Below, piece after piece: positions 44,451 to 53,523 of a stretch of DNA of 64,000 nucleotides. The notes under the pieces were generated by a model. That model did not search any database and had not been told where the DNA came from. It saw only the letters and a list, made by a program, of their open reading frames with translations. Positions within the stretch are counted from its first letter, which is position 1; each line of letters opens with the position of its first letter. The stretch is from Marinomonas flavescens. GTDB lineage: Bacteria; Pseudomonadota; Gammaproteobacteria; Pseudomonadales; Marinomonadaceae. A program made the position numbers and the translations under genes. The stretch is taken from assembly GCF_004352835.1 (NCBI RefSeq), contig NZ_SJSB01000008.1, positions 1-64,000 of the forward strand. Reading direction: 5' to 3'.

Positions 44451-44488
44451 GGCACAAAGACAGTGATAAAATAGACCGCCTTTGTGCC
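44451..44488 (+). terminator. Candidate hairpin after NIPSNAP gene
   Basis: GGCACAAAG (44451-44459) and CTTTGTGCC (44480-44488) with a 20-nt loop, 13 bases after the stop. Confidence 0.4.
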
Positions 44489-44624
44489 ACTAGCCTCTAG
44501 TGATCGGTTTAAATTGTTCTTTCTATAATCTTCTGCTTTAATAAAATAGGCATTTTTTTGTATTTTAAATAACAATATCAGTAAGTTACATACATTAAGA
44601 AAGGTTATTAAAAAGGGTGCGGTA

Positions 44625-44660
44625 TAAGCCCTTTGCTCCGATTAATGAGCAAAAGGCTTA
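44625..44660 (-). terminator. Terminator-like hairpin after the efflux operon
   Basis: TAAGCCCTTTGCTC (44625-44638) and GAGCAAAAGGCTTA (44647-44660), 14-bp stem with one mismatch, beyond the emrB-like stop on the minus strand. Confidence 0.6.
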
Positions 44661-44711
44661 ATTGATTTCAAGAAGGTGGTTGTGTGAGGCTTAGCCGACG
44701 TATCTCTCTGT

Positions 44712-46208
44712 CTAATGTCCCCCGATGGCTTTTTTCGTTATGAAAATAAAAGGCGTTAGTAGTAAGAACATAACCATCAGTATGGTAAATAGGTCAATGG
44801 TCGACATCATTAAGCCTTGCTCCGTAACTGTCTGGTTAAAGCTCATTAGGCTTTCTGTCGTTGGGTGTTGTAGTTGTTGAGAGACAAGTGGGTTGTAAGG
44901 TGATATTTGCTCACTCAAGACTGAGTGGTGAATACTTGAGTTACGAGTCCACATCCATGCAGTAAGGGAGGACGCGAAGCTAGCACCTAATGTACGCACA
45001 AAGGTAGAAAGCGATGCTCCGTCTGCTATATCTGGACCATTAAGGTCAGACATTAGAATGGTTGTCATTGGCATGAAGAACAGTGCAATGCCTATCCCCA
45101 TGAATAATTGAATTAGAGCAATAGTGGCAAAGTCTATGTTCAAATTAAACTGGACTCGTAAATAGCAACTTATGCCAATCACTACAAATGAACCGGCTGC
45201 GAGCCAACGCATGTCTAATCGGTGCCCAAACTTACCCAGTAGCGGAGACATAACAAGCGGCAAAATACCCATTGGTGCTGCCGCTAAACCAGCCCATAAG
45301 GCGGTATAGCCTAATTGAGCTTGCATCCATTGAGGAAGAATGAGATTTATGCTGAAAAAACCGGCGTAGCCTAAGGTCAGCAAAATAGTACCAATGCAAA
45401 AATTACGATTAGCAAATAAACGTAAATTGATCGCAGGATGCTCGTCAGTTAACTCCCAAATAATCATAAATATCAACATGATGGCAGCAAAAATAGCACC
45501 AGCGATGATCCACACATTGGAAAACCAATCCAAATCATTGCCTTTGTCTAATACAATCTGCAATGCACCGACACCGAGAGCCATGGCACTAAGCCCTATA
45601 ATGTCTAGTTTAGGTTTGGTTTTCTGATGAGGGCGCTCTTTTAGTTGCGCTAAAATGACAACAATCGAGAAAATCCCTACAGGAATGTTAATGAAGAAAA
45701 TCCATGGCCAGCTGTAATTATAGGTTAGCCAGCCGCCCAATATTGGTCCAACGATGGGTCCAACAACGGCAACCATGCCAATTAACGCTAATGCCATCCC
45801 GCGTTTTGCTCTCGGAAAAATAGACATTAAGAGTACTTGGCTCATTGGGAAAAGTGGTGCGGCCGATAAACCTTGCAAAGCACGAAATATAACTAACTCA
45901 GCCATATTCTGTGAGATACCACATAAGAATGAGGTAGTAATAAAGCTTAATAAGGCCGCAGTATAAAGCTGTACTTCACCGAAGCGCCGACTTAACCAAG
46001 AGGTGATAGGTAAGCCTATTGCGTTACAAACGGTGAAAGAGGTAATCACCCATGTTCCTTGGTTAAAACTTACGCCCATATTGCCTGAAATTGTAGGCAA
46101 AGATACATTTGCTATGGTGGTATCCAGCACTTGCATAAACACGCCCAGTGCGATGGCGAATACACACAGAGCCATATTAGCGGGGCGAAACCCTTCTTGT
46201 TGACTCAT
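44712..46208 (-). CDS. emrB: Multidrug efflux MFS transporter, EmrB/DHA2 family
   Basis: 498 aa, 14 predicted membrane helices. LDTTIANVSLPTISG (about 28-42) is the DHA2 motif, GWLSRRFGE-like loop and PIVGPILGGWLTYNYSWPWIFFINIP follow. Proton-driven inner-membrane pump that works with an EmrA-type adaptor and an outer-membrane factor. It is the last gene of a MarR-OMF-EmrA-EmrB operon, 12 bases after the adaptor. Substrates (hydrophobic compounds, bile-like detergents or algal phenolics) unknown. Confidence 0.92.
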   Translation of the reverse strand: MSQQEGFRPANMALCVFAIALGVFMQVLDTTIANVSLPTISGNMGVSFNQGTWVITSFTVCNAIGLPITSWLSRRFGEVQLYTAALLSFITTSFLCGISQNMAELVIFRALQGLSAAPLFPMSQVLLMSIFPRAKRGMALALIGMVAVVGPIVGPILGGWLTYNYSWPWIFFINIPVGIFSIVVILAQLKERPHQKTKPKLDIIGLSAMALGVGALQIVLDKGNDLDWFSNVWIIAGAIFAAIMLIFMIIWELTDEHPAINLRLFANRNFCIGTILLTLGYAGFFSINLILPQWMQAQLGYTALWAGLAAAPMGILPLVMSPLLGKFGHRLDMRWLAAGSFVVIGISCYLRVQFNLNIDFATIALIQLFMGIGIALFFMPMTTILMSDLNGPDIADGASLSTFVRTLGASFASSLTAWMWTRNSSIHHSVLSEQISPYNPLVSQQLQHPTTESLMSFNQTVTEQGLMMSTIDLFTILMVMFLLLTPFIFITKKAIGGH

Positions 46209-46220
46209 AGAAAGCCCTTA

Positions 46221-47405
46221 TTACTTGTTCGTAGAGGCATGGTTTTGAGCATCATTATCATTAATTATTTGACTAATAACCTGTTCCACGCCCTGCATTG
46301 TTTTTTGGTAAACGTCGGTTTCAAAGCGAGGTTTTTTAGGGCTAGTTGTCGATAATAATTTGCCCGTGGTGCTGCTTGTGTCTACGTCAACATTCATCGA
46401 TAAACCAACACGCAAAGGGTGTGCAGCAAGATCATTAACATCTAACTTAATGCGCACAGGAAGGCGTTGAACAATTTTGATCCAGTTTCCCGTCGCATTT
46501 TGTGCGGGTAGGATAGAAAATGCACTGCCAGTACCAATGCCTAAGCTTTCGATGGTGCCGTGAAAGACAACGTCATCGCCATATAGGTCACTGATTAACG
46601 ATACTGGTTGACCTAGACGCATGTCATTTAGCTGTGTTTCTTTGAAATTCGCATCAACCCATACTTCATTAAGAGGAACAACCGCCATTAGTGTAGAGTT
46701 TGGTGAAACGCGCTGTCCCAGTTGTACTTGTCTACGAGCCACATAACCGGTGACAGGCGCAACGATTCTTGTGCGTTGTCGAGTTAGATACGCTTGTTTT
46801 ACATTAGCAATCGCCGATTTAACGATAGGGTGGGTCTCAACGGTTGTGCCAAATATCATTGATTGTTGTGCTCTTAATTGCTCAATGGATACCGCAAGCT
46901 GTTTTTTGGCAGAATCGACCATATCTTTTGCATGACTTAGTTCTTCACGAGATAAGCCCCCAGATTTGACCATGGTTTTACGACGATCATAGTCTTTTTG
47001 AACTTTATGCAAGGTGATTTTTTGTGCATCTACCACAGCTTCTGCTTGAGCGACATGATTAAACATGGCTCTTACTTGGCGTACCGCTTGAGCCAATTTT
47101 GCTTTGGTATCCTCGTAAGCAATGTCGGCATCTGCTTCATCAAAACGAACCAATACCTGACCTTTTTTTACAAAATCTCCATCATCAACCGTGATGTGCG
47201 TTACGGTACCGGTAGTCTCTGGTGTGATAGAAACGATATTGCCTTTAACATAAGCATCTTCTGTTGTTTGATTGCCAACAACATATGTTTCGTAATATCC
47301 ACTTATTCCAATTGCGCCTAATACGATAATGACGAGAAGGATTATTAGGCTTTTCTTACGTTTGCTTGTATTTGGTACCACTGTGTTTTCGTCGTTGTTT
47401 TGCAT
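46221..47405 (-). CDS. emrA: Membrane-fusion (HlyD-type) efflux adaptor, EmrA-like
   Basis: 394 aa from the ATG at 47405. GGTGA is eight bases before it, while the first ATG (47420), which overlaps the outer-membrane-factor stop, has none. One membrane helix (about residues 20-42: LIILLVIIVLGAIGISGYYE), then lipoyl and coiled-coil hairpin segments (ITPETTGTVTHITVDDGDFVKKGQ; KVQKDYDRRKTMVKSGG) and a beta-barrel (VDANFKETQL). Periplasmic bridge between the DHA2 pump and the outer-membrane factor. Family length about 390 aa. Confidence 0.9.
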   Translation of the reverse strand: MQNNDENTVVPNTSKRKKSLIILLVIIVLGAIGISGYYETYVVGNQTTEDAYVKGNIVSITPETTGTVTHITVDDGDFVKKGQVLVRFDEADADIAYEDTKAKLAQAVRQVRAMFNHVAQAEAVVDAQKITLHKVQKDYDRRKTMVKSGGLSREELSHAKDMVDSAKKQLAVSIEQLRAQQSMIFGTTVETHPIVKSAIANVKQAYLTRQRTRIVAPVTGYVARRQVQLGQRVSPNSTLMAVVPLNEVWVDANFKETQLNDMRLGQPVSLISDLYGDDVVFHGTIESLGIGTGSAFSILPAQNATGNWIKIVQRLPVRIKLDVNDLAAHPLRVGLSMNVDVDTSSTTGKLLSTTSPKKPRFETDVYQKTMQGVEQVISQIINDNDAQNHASTNK

Positions 47406-47419
47406 AGTATTATTCACCA

Positions 47420-48859
47420 TTAATTTTTAGAGACTGTGGCCGTTTGACCATCCCAAAAACCGCCACCTAGGGCTTCAATAAGAGCAACTTGTTGTTCTTG
47501 CTGTTGATTTTTCAAAAGAGTTAGTGCTGATTCTGCTTGCAATAATTGGTTTTCAATGAGCAAAACCTCTAGTTGGCTGCCGACTCCGGATTGGTAGCGC
47601 TTTTCAGTGATATCATAGCTTTTAGACGCTAATAGAACGCTTTGCTGTGCGTCTTTTAATTGTCTTTTGACCGACTTAATGGTTAAAACACTGTCTGTTA
47701 TGTCACCAAATGCTTTTGATATCGTCTTGTTGTATTGTGCGACAGCGGCATCATAAGAGGCGGTTTGATCAATCAAATTTGCTTTTAGTCCTTTAGAGAA
47801 TAAAGGCAAAGAAATTGCTGGGCCAACACTCCAAGAACGACTTGGCTCACCAAACATTGAATCTCCTAATACCGCTTTAAAGCCAGCACTGGCATTTAAG
47901 TTCACATTAGGATAAAAACGGGTTTTGGCAACTTTAATGTTTTTGCTCGCCGCTTCAATACGCCATTTTGCGGCAACAATATCAGGCCTGTGTGACATTA
48001 AATTAGCAGGAAGCTGTTGAGGTAGGTTTAGCTTTGACCCCATATGGATGCTTGGACGATGAATCTTTTGGGCGATATCAGGGCCTTGTCCAATTAATGT
48101 TGCTAAAGCATTTTTTAATAGCTGAACCGTCAAAATTCGTTGTTTCAATTTTTGTTTTGACGATGCTTCATTGCTTTGTGCTGTATAGAGGCGGTCATCT
48201 GACGTCAAACCGCTTGATAATAGTTTTTGAGTGATCCCAACAATGCGCTGGGTTCGTTTAAGGTCTTCTTTTGCAAGATCTTCAAGTGAATAGGCGTTTG
48301 CTAACTTAATATAGGTGCGAATAATCGCGGATGACAAATTGATTTTTGCAGATTGATGATCTATCACCGCTGCTTTTTGACCGTTCACACTTGCGATCCA
48401 GGCGGCTTTATTGCCTCCCCATAAATCAAAAGAGTAGCTCATGTTTAGACCAAGATTATAAAGGGTGCCATATTGGCTTCCTTGATAGGTGTAATCTTCG
48501 GATCTTGATAGGCGAGAACGAGTGGCGCCCGCATTAGCTGAAATGGCAGGATCAAACTTACTGTCTGCCGCCATTACAAAAGCAGAGGCTTTTTCTAACT
48601 TTGCATTAGCTAATTGAATATCAGGGCTGTGTTTTAGTGCTTGTGCAATGAGCTCATTAAGTTGAGTATCTTCTAGCGATAGCCACCAAGATTGTGTTGG
48701 CCAATTCGCAGAATACAGTCTTTTTGTTTCTAAGTTACTTGCGTGAGCGGCGATTGATTTATCTGCCAGCGTATTGTGCGTTTTAATACTGGAAGGTGGC
48801 GCGCAACCATAGAGGAGACACAGCGACACATAGGTTGTGACTTTTGCCAGCTTTAACAT
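47420..48859 (-). CDS. RND/MFS outer-membrane factor lipoprotein (NodT/OprM type)
   Basis: 479 aa. Lipobox LLYGC with Cys19, so lipid-anchored. Outer-membrane efflux protein with two repeated halves: LNELIAQALKHSPDIQLANAKLEKA and MSHRPDIVAAKWRIEAASKNI are the repeat signatures. Trimeric TolC-like channel for the EmrAB-like pump. It overlaps the MarR gene by 7 bases and the adaptor start by about one codon. The operon thus encodes a complete tripartite system. Confidence 0.9.
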   Translation of the reverse strand: MLKLAKVTTYVSLCLLYGCAPPSSIKTHNTLADKSIAAHASNLETKRLYSANWPTQSWWLSLEDTQLNELIAQALKHSPDIQLANAKLEKASAFVMAADSKFDPAISANAGATRSRLSRSEDYTYQGSQYGTLYNLGLNMSYSFDLWGGNKAAWIASVNGQKAAVIDHQSAKINLSSAIIRTYIKLANAYSLEDLAKEDLKRTQRIVGITQKLLSSGLTSDDRLYTAQSNEASSKQKLKQRILTVQLLKNALATLIGQGPDIAQKIHRPSIHMGSKLNLPQQLPANLMSHRPDIVAAKWRIEAASKNIKVAKTRFYPNVNLNASAGFKAVLGDSMFGEPSRSWSVGPAISLPLFSKGLKANLIDQTASYDAAVAQYNKTISKAFGDITDSVLTIKSVKRQLKDAQQSVLLASKSYDITEKRYQSGVGSQLEVLLIENQLLQAESALTLLKNQQQEQQVALIEALGGGFWDGQTATVSKN

Positions 48860-49341
48860 TTAGCGTCCTCTTTATTACATATAGGAAATTCATCGGATAG
48901 AAAAGCATCTACAATTTTGCTTAAGCAATGTTGTAAGTTTTGTTTTTCTTTAGCACTTAAGCATTCTGTTAATTTATCAATCGCATTATTAGCTAAAGGA
49001 ATGGCTCGAGATGCCACTGTCTTACCTTTGTCTGTTAACTCTATTAATGTCGATCGACGATCGTTTGGGTCAGCCATTCTTTTAATGAGGTCTTTTTTCT
49101 CTAAACGATCGAGCATGCGAGTGATTGCACTGCTGTCGACATTGAGCGCTTTGCCTATGTCAGAGGATCGCTGATTTTTATTAAAAAAAAGAGTAAACAG
49201 AACTTTGACTTGGCTTGACGTTATTTCTTCTACGGCTAAATATTGGTCGAGAAAGCGATCTTTTATTTGAGCGCTTTTACCTAACAAAAAGCCAAGATTG
49301 GTCAACAGCGTTTCATCTATTGAGTGATTTTTTGGCAGCAT
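48853..49341 (-). CDS. MarR-family transcriptional regulator
   Basis: 162 aa from the ATG at 49341, preceded by AAGG; an ATG 14 codons upstream (49383) has no ribosome binding site. Winged helix: SSDIGKALNVDSSAITRMLDRLEKKDLIKR, wing DPNDRRSTLIELTDKGK. The gene overlaps the outer-membrane factor and heads the efflux operon, as E. coli emrR does for emrAB. It probably represses its own operon until an efflux substrate binds. Confidence 0.9.
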   Translation of the reverse strand: MLPKNHSIDETLLTNLGFLLGKSAQIKDRFLDQYLAVEEITSSQVKVLFTLFFNKNQRSSDIGKALNVDSSAITRMLDRLEKKDLIKRMADPNDRRSTLIELTDKGKTVASRAIPLANNAIDKLTECLSAKEKQNLQHCLSKIVDAFLSDEFPICNKEDAKC

Positions 49342-50052
49342 GACTAACCTTGTGACTAAAATTAAATTTACTTGTCTATGCAACTAATGCATAGGCAATT
49401 AAATCATCGCAATCTAGGTTTCGACTGTCAATAAGTAAAATAAGAACTTAATGTGCAGAAAGATGTTTGAAGAATTTATGGATATTTCGAGGTTATTTAA
49501 GAAGGGTATGAGGTGCTATTGAGGATACGTGTGATAAGAGGAACCAGTAAATTTTTTTGAATACATAATTTAATATTATTCATCTCATAAAAATGGAAAA
49601 AAGTAACGGTACTTTTACGTTTTACTAAACATGCTATAACCATAGATACAGACTAAAAAGTGGATCTACTTAATGTGAGTGCATTGCATGTAGGTTATAG
49701 GGATCAAAGTGCATATTTAAGTAATATATGATCTTTGATGTCATTTTTTAGCTCAATTAACGACCAGTTCGAGGTTTTTTTGTGATTTAAATAACAACAT
49801 TTTTTTTAAAAATGTCATATGAATTTGGTTATTTAGCTAAATTTATAACTCTAAGTTGTGTTGTCTTTGCCAATCTTTGTAAACGCTTAGTACGTTATTT
49901 TTTCAAGTCAACATTCTAGTGTTGTAGTGCTATAGCTCATCAATCAAAATTCCTAATAAATTGAGTCTGATCAAAACTAATTGTTTTAATTGCTATTTTT
50001 TAAGTAAAAAAATGACAATTTAGTCAATTAAACCCTAGTTTTGTGTTGATTT
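49342..50052. other. Long A+T-rich intergenic region
   Basis: About 700 bases between the divergent MarR gene and the following lipoprotein operon. It must hold promoters for both. I saw no gene, RNA or clear operator; several T/A runs make it flexible. Confidence 0.5.
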
Positions 50053-50892
50053 GTGAAACGTAAATGTAGTTTAATTCGGAATACTTACAAATTAACACGG
50101 AATGTTTACACAAAAATGTATCAGCCTTCTACTCAAAAAACTTCTTTTTATAAGCGTGCACAGGCTATTACTGTTTTAATTGCCTCTGTAATGATCTCTT
50201 TTGGATCATGGAACGATACAAAAGAGCTATTAACTGAAGTCTACGATAGTGGTATTAGTAACTTCACAAATAATGTTGAATTTTCTCACCTGGATAATGT
50301 GAAGTTTGGTGGCAACCTAGATTTTATGGAACAAACTTTTGGCATTGCTAAAGTCATAAAGCATTCTACGACGGCACCTAATCTTGAATATCGATACTAT
50401 ACAGACCGTAAATACATTCTAGCTGTTGCTACTCAAAAAAAACGCATTATTGCATATCAAGTAGTTAGTTTGAATAGTGCTTTTGATCCGTCCTTGCCAT
50501 TTTCAACACTCAAATTGGGTTCGTTTTCTTACTCTAAGTACGCAGACAACTTTGATGAATTTCGCCTAGACAGCGCTAATATTACTTATTACATGGAGTC
50601 TCATTCATTAGGCCGAGCGGGGTTGTTCTTGAATGAATATCTAGCTTATGTAGGTTATGGTGCTGAGTACTCCGAGTCCAAAAAATCTATATCGGTTAAT
50701 AAACAGACAATAGGTGACCTAGATAAAGCACTTCTTGAATCTAATAAAACCAACATCAAAATATTACTGAAAAAATTACGAAATGACATTCGACCAAATG
50801 TCTTTGTTATTGGTGATATAGATGCACCTACCGCAGCTGATATGTTGCTTACCCGTTATGAATATGCCGTTTATTTTAAGGACCAACTATGA
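50053..50892 (+). CDS. Conserved hypothetical protein, possibly ETEC_3214-type
   Basis: Up to 279 aa. The open frame begins with GTG at 50053 without a ribosome binding site; the ATG at 50116 (MYQPSTQ, 258 aa) is an alternative start. A hydrophobic segment follows the N-terminus (AQAITVLIASVMISFGSW), then a soluble region including FGIAKVIKHSTTAPNLEYRYYTD and RYEYAVYF. I do not know the family firmly; it reminds me of the ETEC_3214 domain. It overlaps the next gene (ATGA), so it is co-translated with an LPP20-type lipoprotein. Confidence 0.6.
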   Translation: MKRKCSLIRNTYKLTRNVYTKMYQPSTQKTSFYKRAQAITVLIASVMISFGSWNDTKELLTEVYDSGISNFTNNVEFSHLDNVKFGGNLDFMEQTFGIAKVIKHSTTAPNLEYRYYTDRKYILAVATQKKRIIAYQVVSLNSAFDPSLPFSTLKLGSFSYSKYADNFDEFRLDSANITYYMESHSLGRAGLFLNEYLAYVGYGAEYSESKKSISVNKQTIGDLDKALLESNKTNIKILLKKLRNDIRPNVFVIGDIDAPTAADMLLTRYEYAVYFKDQL

Positions 50893-51824
50893 GGTTTTTT
50901 TTATTTTTGGCACTTAGTTTATTGCTTACTGCATGTCAAAGTATGAAAGAGTCGGCGCCTGACTGGTGGACGTCACCGCAGGCAGACAGCGAGCAATGGA
51001 TATATGGGGCGGGTGAAGGTTACAACTTAAGCCAAGCTACCCAGCAAGCTTTAGCAAATATAGCGGGAAAATTGAAGACAGAAATTAGTGCCTCTCTTTC
51101 GAGAAGAACCCAAGAAACAAATGTAGCGATGGATGACTACGTTGACCGACAGCTTAAATCGTCTGTCGCGACGGTTTCTCTTAGTCATTATGAAACACTT
51201 AAAACGGCTGTTTCGGGAAATAATACCCTTACTCTTATCAGGGTAGATCGTGCTGCTTTAGCAAAGGAGTGGTCACGTCAGTATGACTCCATAAGCGGTG
51301 ATGTCCGTGGATTATTATCAGATAAGCAAGATAATCCTTTTCAGTGGTGGCTAAAAGCCAAAGCTCTTATCCCAGTAGCACGAACCGGGGATCAACTAGC
51401 GGTATTTTGGTCGGGTCTAATGAATCAGACAAAAAATAGTCATCTTGAAGATGAGATTAATTTTGCAATAGCCAAAAGAAAACCAAGTGTTCAGCTTATT
51501 GGTTCTCAAACAACTATCAACCAAGCTATTCAATCTAGTTTATTGGATGAAGGGCTTCGTATAGGCCGATGTCGAACTTGTGATATCACGATAAAATATT
51601 CTACTCATTTTAATACTGACACTTTGTTTGGGCAGAGTGTGGTGAATATGATTTTTGCGGGAACGCTAACGGATCGTGACGGCGAGGTGTCTTCAGCTCG
51701 CTGGAACTTAAGAGCTTCTTCTGCTTCAGGTGCATCAGTGGGGAAAAAAGCCACACTGATAATGGCTGTTCAGAAGGTCAAAAGTGAAGGCCTATGGAAG
51801 GCCTTCGGTATGGAAACTAACTAG
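50889..51824 (+). CDS. LPP20-family lipoprotein
   Basis: 311 aa. Lipoprotein signal with lipobox LLTAC (Cys16). PDWWTSPQADSEQWIYGAGEG and the following helix-rich domain match LPP20/FlgP-like lipoproteins. The C-terminal half (QLIGSQTTINQAIQSSLLDEG) is a second domain I do not recognise. The start overlaps the previous stop (ATGA). Envelope-located, function unknown; some relatives help hold cell-envelope or flagellar structures. Confidence 0.8.
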   Translation: MRFFLFLALSLLLTACQSMKESAPDWWTSPQADSEQWIYGAGEGYNLSQATQQALANIAGKLKTEISASLSRRTQETNVAMDDYVDRQLKSSVATVSLSHYETLKTAVSGNNTLTLIRVDRAALAKEWSRQYDSISGDVRGLLSDKQDNPFQWWLKAKALIPVARTGDQLAVFWSGLMNQTKNSHLEDEINFAIAKRKPSVQLIGSQTTINQAIQSSLLDEGLRIGRCRTCDITIKYSTHFNTDTLFGQSVVNMIFAGTLTDRDGEVSSARWNLRASSASGASVGKKATLIMAVQKVKSEGLWKAFGMETN

Positions 51825-51839
51825 GTAGAGTCTTTAACT

Positions 51840-52886
51840 ATGTTCAAGAGAAAACTTTTAGCTGCTGTAAGTATCATTGGTGTATTAACACTTACAGGTT
51901 GTTCATCATTAGATGTTGCTCACACAGAGCACGTTTCTGCACCTGTTTCTGAATTTAGTCCGTCAAAAGCACAATTGACAGCTCAAATGAAAGGGCATGG
52001 CAATAAAGTCATTATTGTTCCTGTTGAGTACAGTGCTGCTGCAGGTAAATACTTTGTTGATGAAGTTTATGATGACTTAACTCAGAGAGTAATGAAGTCT
52101 GAAAATACTGTTGTTGATCGTAAGTTAGCATTAAAGCTTAAAGATGAACTTATCGCAGCAGAGAAATCTGGTAAATTCCGTACCAATGGTCCTTCTGTTG
52201 CTGATATTGCCTTGCTGACAAAAATTGTCGGTCTGAATACCACTAGTACATTTTACAAGTCACGAACTTGGACTGATAGCAAAGGTAAGCGTCAAACTAC
52301 GGATGCTTTCTGTAAGTTTTCTTCAGAAGCAAAATTGTTTGTACGTGCCTATCAAATGCCATCTATGGAGCTAATTAATACTTATGAATATGATGGTTCA
52401 GAAAGTTTCAATAGCGATACTCGTGACTCTCGATGCCCTATTTCTAATGCGCAAATGCGTAGTTTAGACAGTAAAGCGTTAGCGGATGCTGTTAAATCTG
52501 GGTCTTTCAAAACAATAAACGATTTGGCGCCAGAATCTTATGTTATAGAGCGACGCGATGAAATTGGTAAGCCACATGGAACAAATTCTTTATTCCAAGT
52601 GACGATAGGAAAACGACAAGGCGCTGTTGATGGCGCTACAGTTAAGTTTTATCACAAAGAGAAAGAAGTAACTCCCATTACTAATGAAGTTCGAATTCAA
52701 AATATATTAGTAGGTGAGGGGAAAGTGATTAAGGATAAAGCAGCTGTAGGTTCCTATGTGCATGTCTCTGATGAAGCTGTTATTAACAAAATTATGATTG
52801 GTGATGTTGCAAAATTAGATCATGGTAAGTGTGAGGCTGGTGAATACGAAGTTCTCGGTTCTTGTGTGAAAGTTCCAGGTTTATAA
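51840..52886 (+). CDS. Lipoprotein of unknown function
   Basis: 348 aa. Lipobox LTLTGC (Cys21). No confident family; the region KVIIVPVEYSAAAGKYFVDEVYDDLTQRV recalls outer-membrane assembly lipoproteins of the CsgG/LpoB kind, which I cannot confirm. Cys residues in CKFSSEA, CPISN and the C-terminus (KCEAGEYEVLGSC) might form disulfides. Sixteen bases after the LPP20-type gene, 14 before the next lipoprotein, so it is inside one operon. Confidence 0.75.
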   Translation: MFKRKLLAAVSIIGVLTLTGCSSLDVAHTEHVSAPVSEFSPSKAQLTAQMKGHGNKVIIVPVEYSAAAGKYFVDEVYDDLTQRVMKSENTVVDRKLALKLKDELIAAEKSGKFRTNGPSVADIALLTKIVGLNTTSTFYKSRTWTDSKGKRQTTDAFCKFSSEAKLFVRAYQMPSMELINTYEYDGSESFNSDTRDSRCPISNAQMRSLDSKALADAVKSGSFKTINDLAPESYVIERRDEIGKPHGTNSLFQVTIGKRQGAVDGATVKFYHKEKEVTPITNEVRIQNILVGEGKVIKDKAAVGSYVHVSDEAVINKIMIGDVAKLDHGKCEAGEYEVLGSCVKVPGL

Positions 52887-52900
52887 GTGAGTATTATTAA

Positions 52901-53476
52901 ATGAAATTAATTAACATTGCATTTGTTGCTGCTTCAGTTGCTGTTTTAGCTGGTTGTAGTTCTACACCAAGTACTTTTGCTAACTGCTCATACCCAGATA
53001 GCCCAGGTACGGCAGCTCCTGCTTGGATTTGTAGCCAACCTTTTGAAGGTCTTGAGTTGCAAGCGGTTGGTTTTTCGAAAAAAATGGCATCAGGGCCTGG
53101 TGTGATGAGAGATGTTGCTGGCTCTGAAGCTCGTAGCCGACTTGTGTCTGCTTTCTCAAGTGATGTGAACAGTCGATTGTCCCGTGTTACAAAGGACAGT
53201 ACAGTAGATAGTAAAAATACTAACTCTGATGTGACTGAGCGTGTTCAAAAAACGCTAGCAACGATGACACTGCAGAGAGCACGTGTTTATCGTACACAAT
53301 TTAGTCCTGAAGGTAATTTGTATGTGCTTGTTGGTCTAAATAAAGAAGCTTATAAAGCCAATGTTGATAGTGTCGCAAAAACAGCGATTGGTCAGGATTC
53401 GCCTGAGTTGTACCAGAAATTTTTGGCTAAAGAAGCGGATAGTTCGCTTGATGATGTCCAAAAGAAAATAAATTGA
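52901..53476 (+). CDS. LPP20-family lipoprotein
   Basis: 191 aa. Lipobox VLAGC (Cys19). APAWICSQPFEGLELQAVGFS and the conserved alanine/arginine helix EARSRLVSAFSSDVNSRL place it with LPP20-like lipoproteins. It is shorter than the 50889 protein and ends with the same domain. Last gene of the lipoprotein operon before a strong terminator. Confidence 0.8.
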   Translation: MKLINIAFVAASVAVLAGCSSTPSTFANCSYPDSPGTAAPAWICSQPFEGLELQAVGFSKKMASGPGVMRDVAGSEARSRLVSAFSSDVNSRLSRVTKDSTVDSKNTNSDVTERVQKTLATMTLQRARVYRTQFSPEGNLYVLVGLNKEAYKANVDSVAKTAIGQDSPELYQKFLAKEADSSLDDVQKKIN

Positions 53477-53487
53477 TACTCGGTTAA

Positions 53488-53512
53488 AAGGAGGCTTCGG
53501 CCTCCTTTTTTT
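53488..53512 (+). terminator. Rho-independent terminator
   Basis: AAGGAGGC-TTCG-GCCTCCTT followed by a run of Ts. Stable UUCG tetraloop. It ends the lipoprotein operon 12 bases before the next start codon. Confidence 0.95.
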
Positions 53513-53523
53513 AGGTGTGAAAA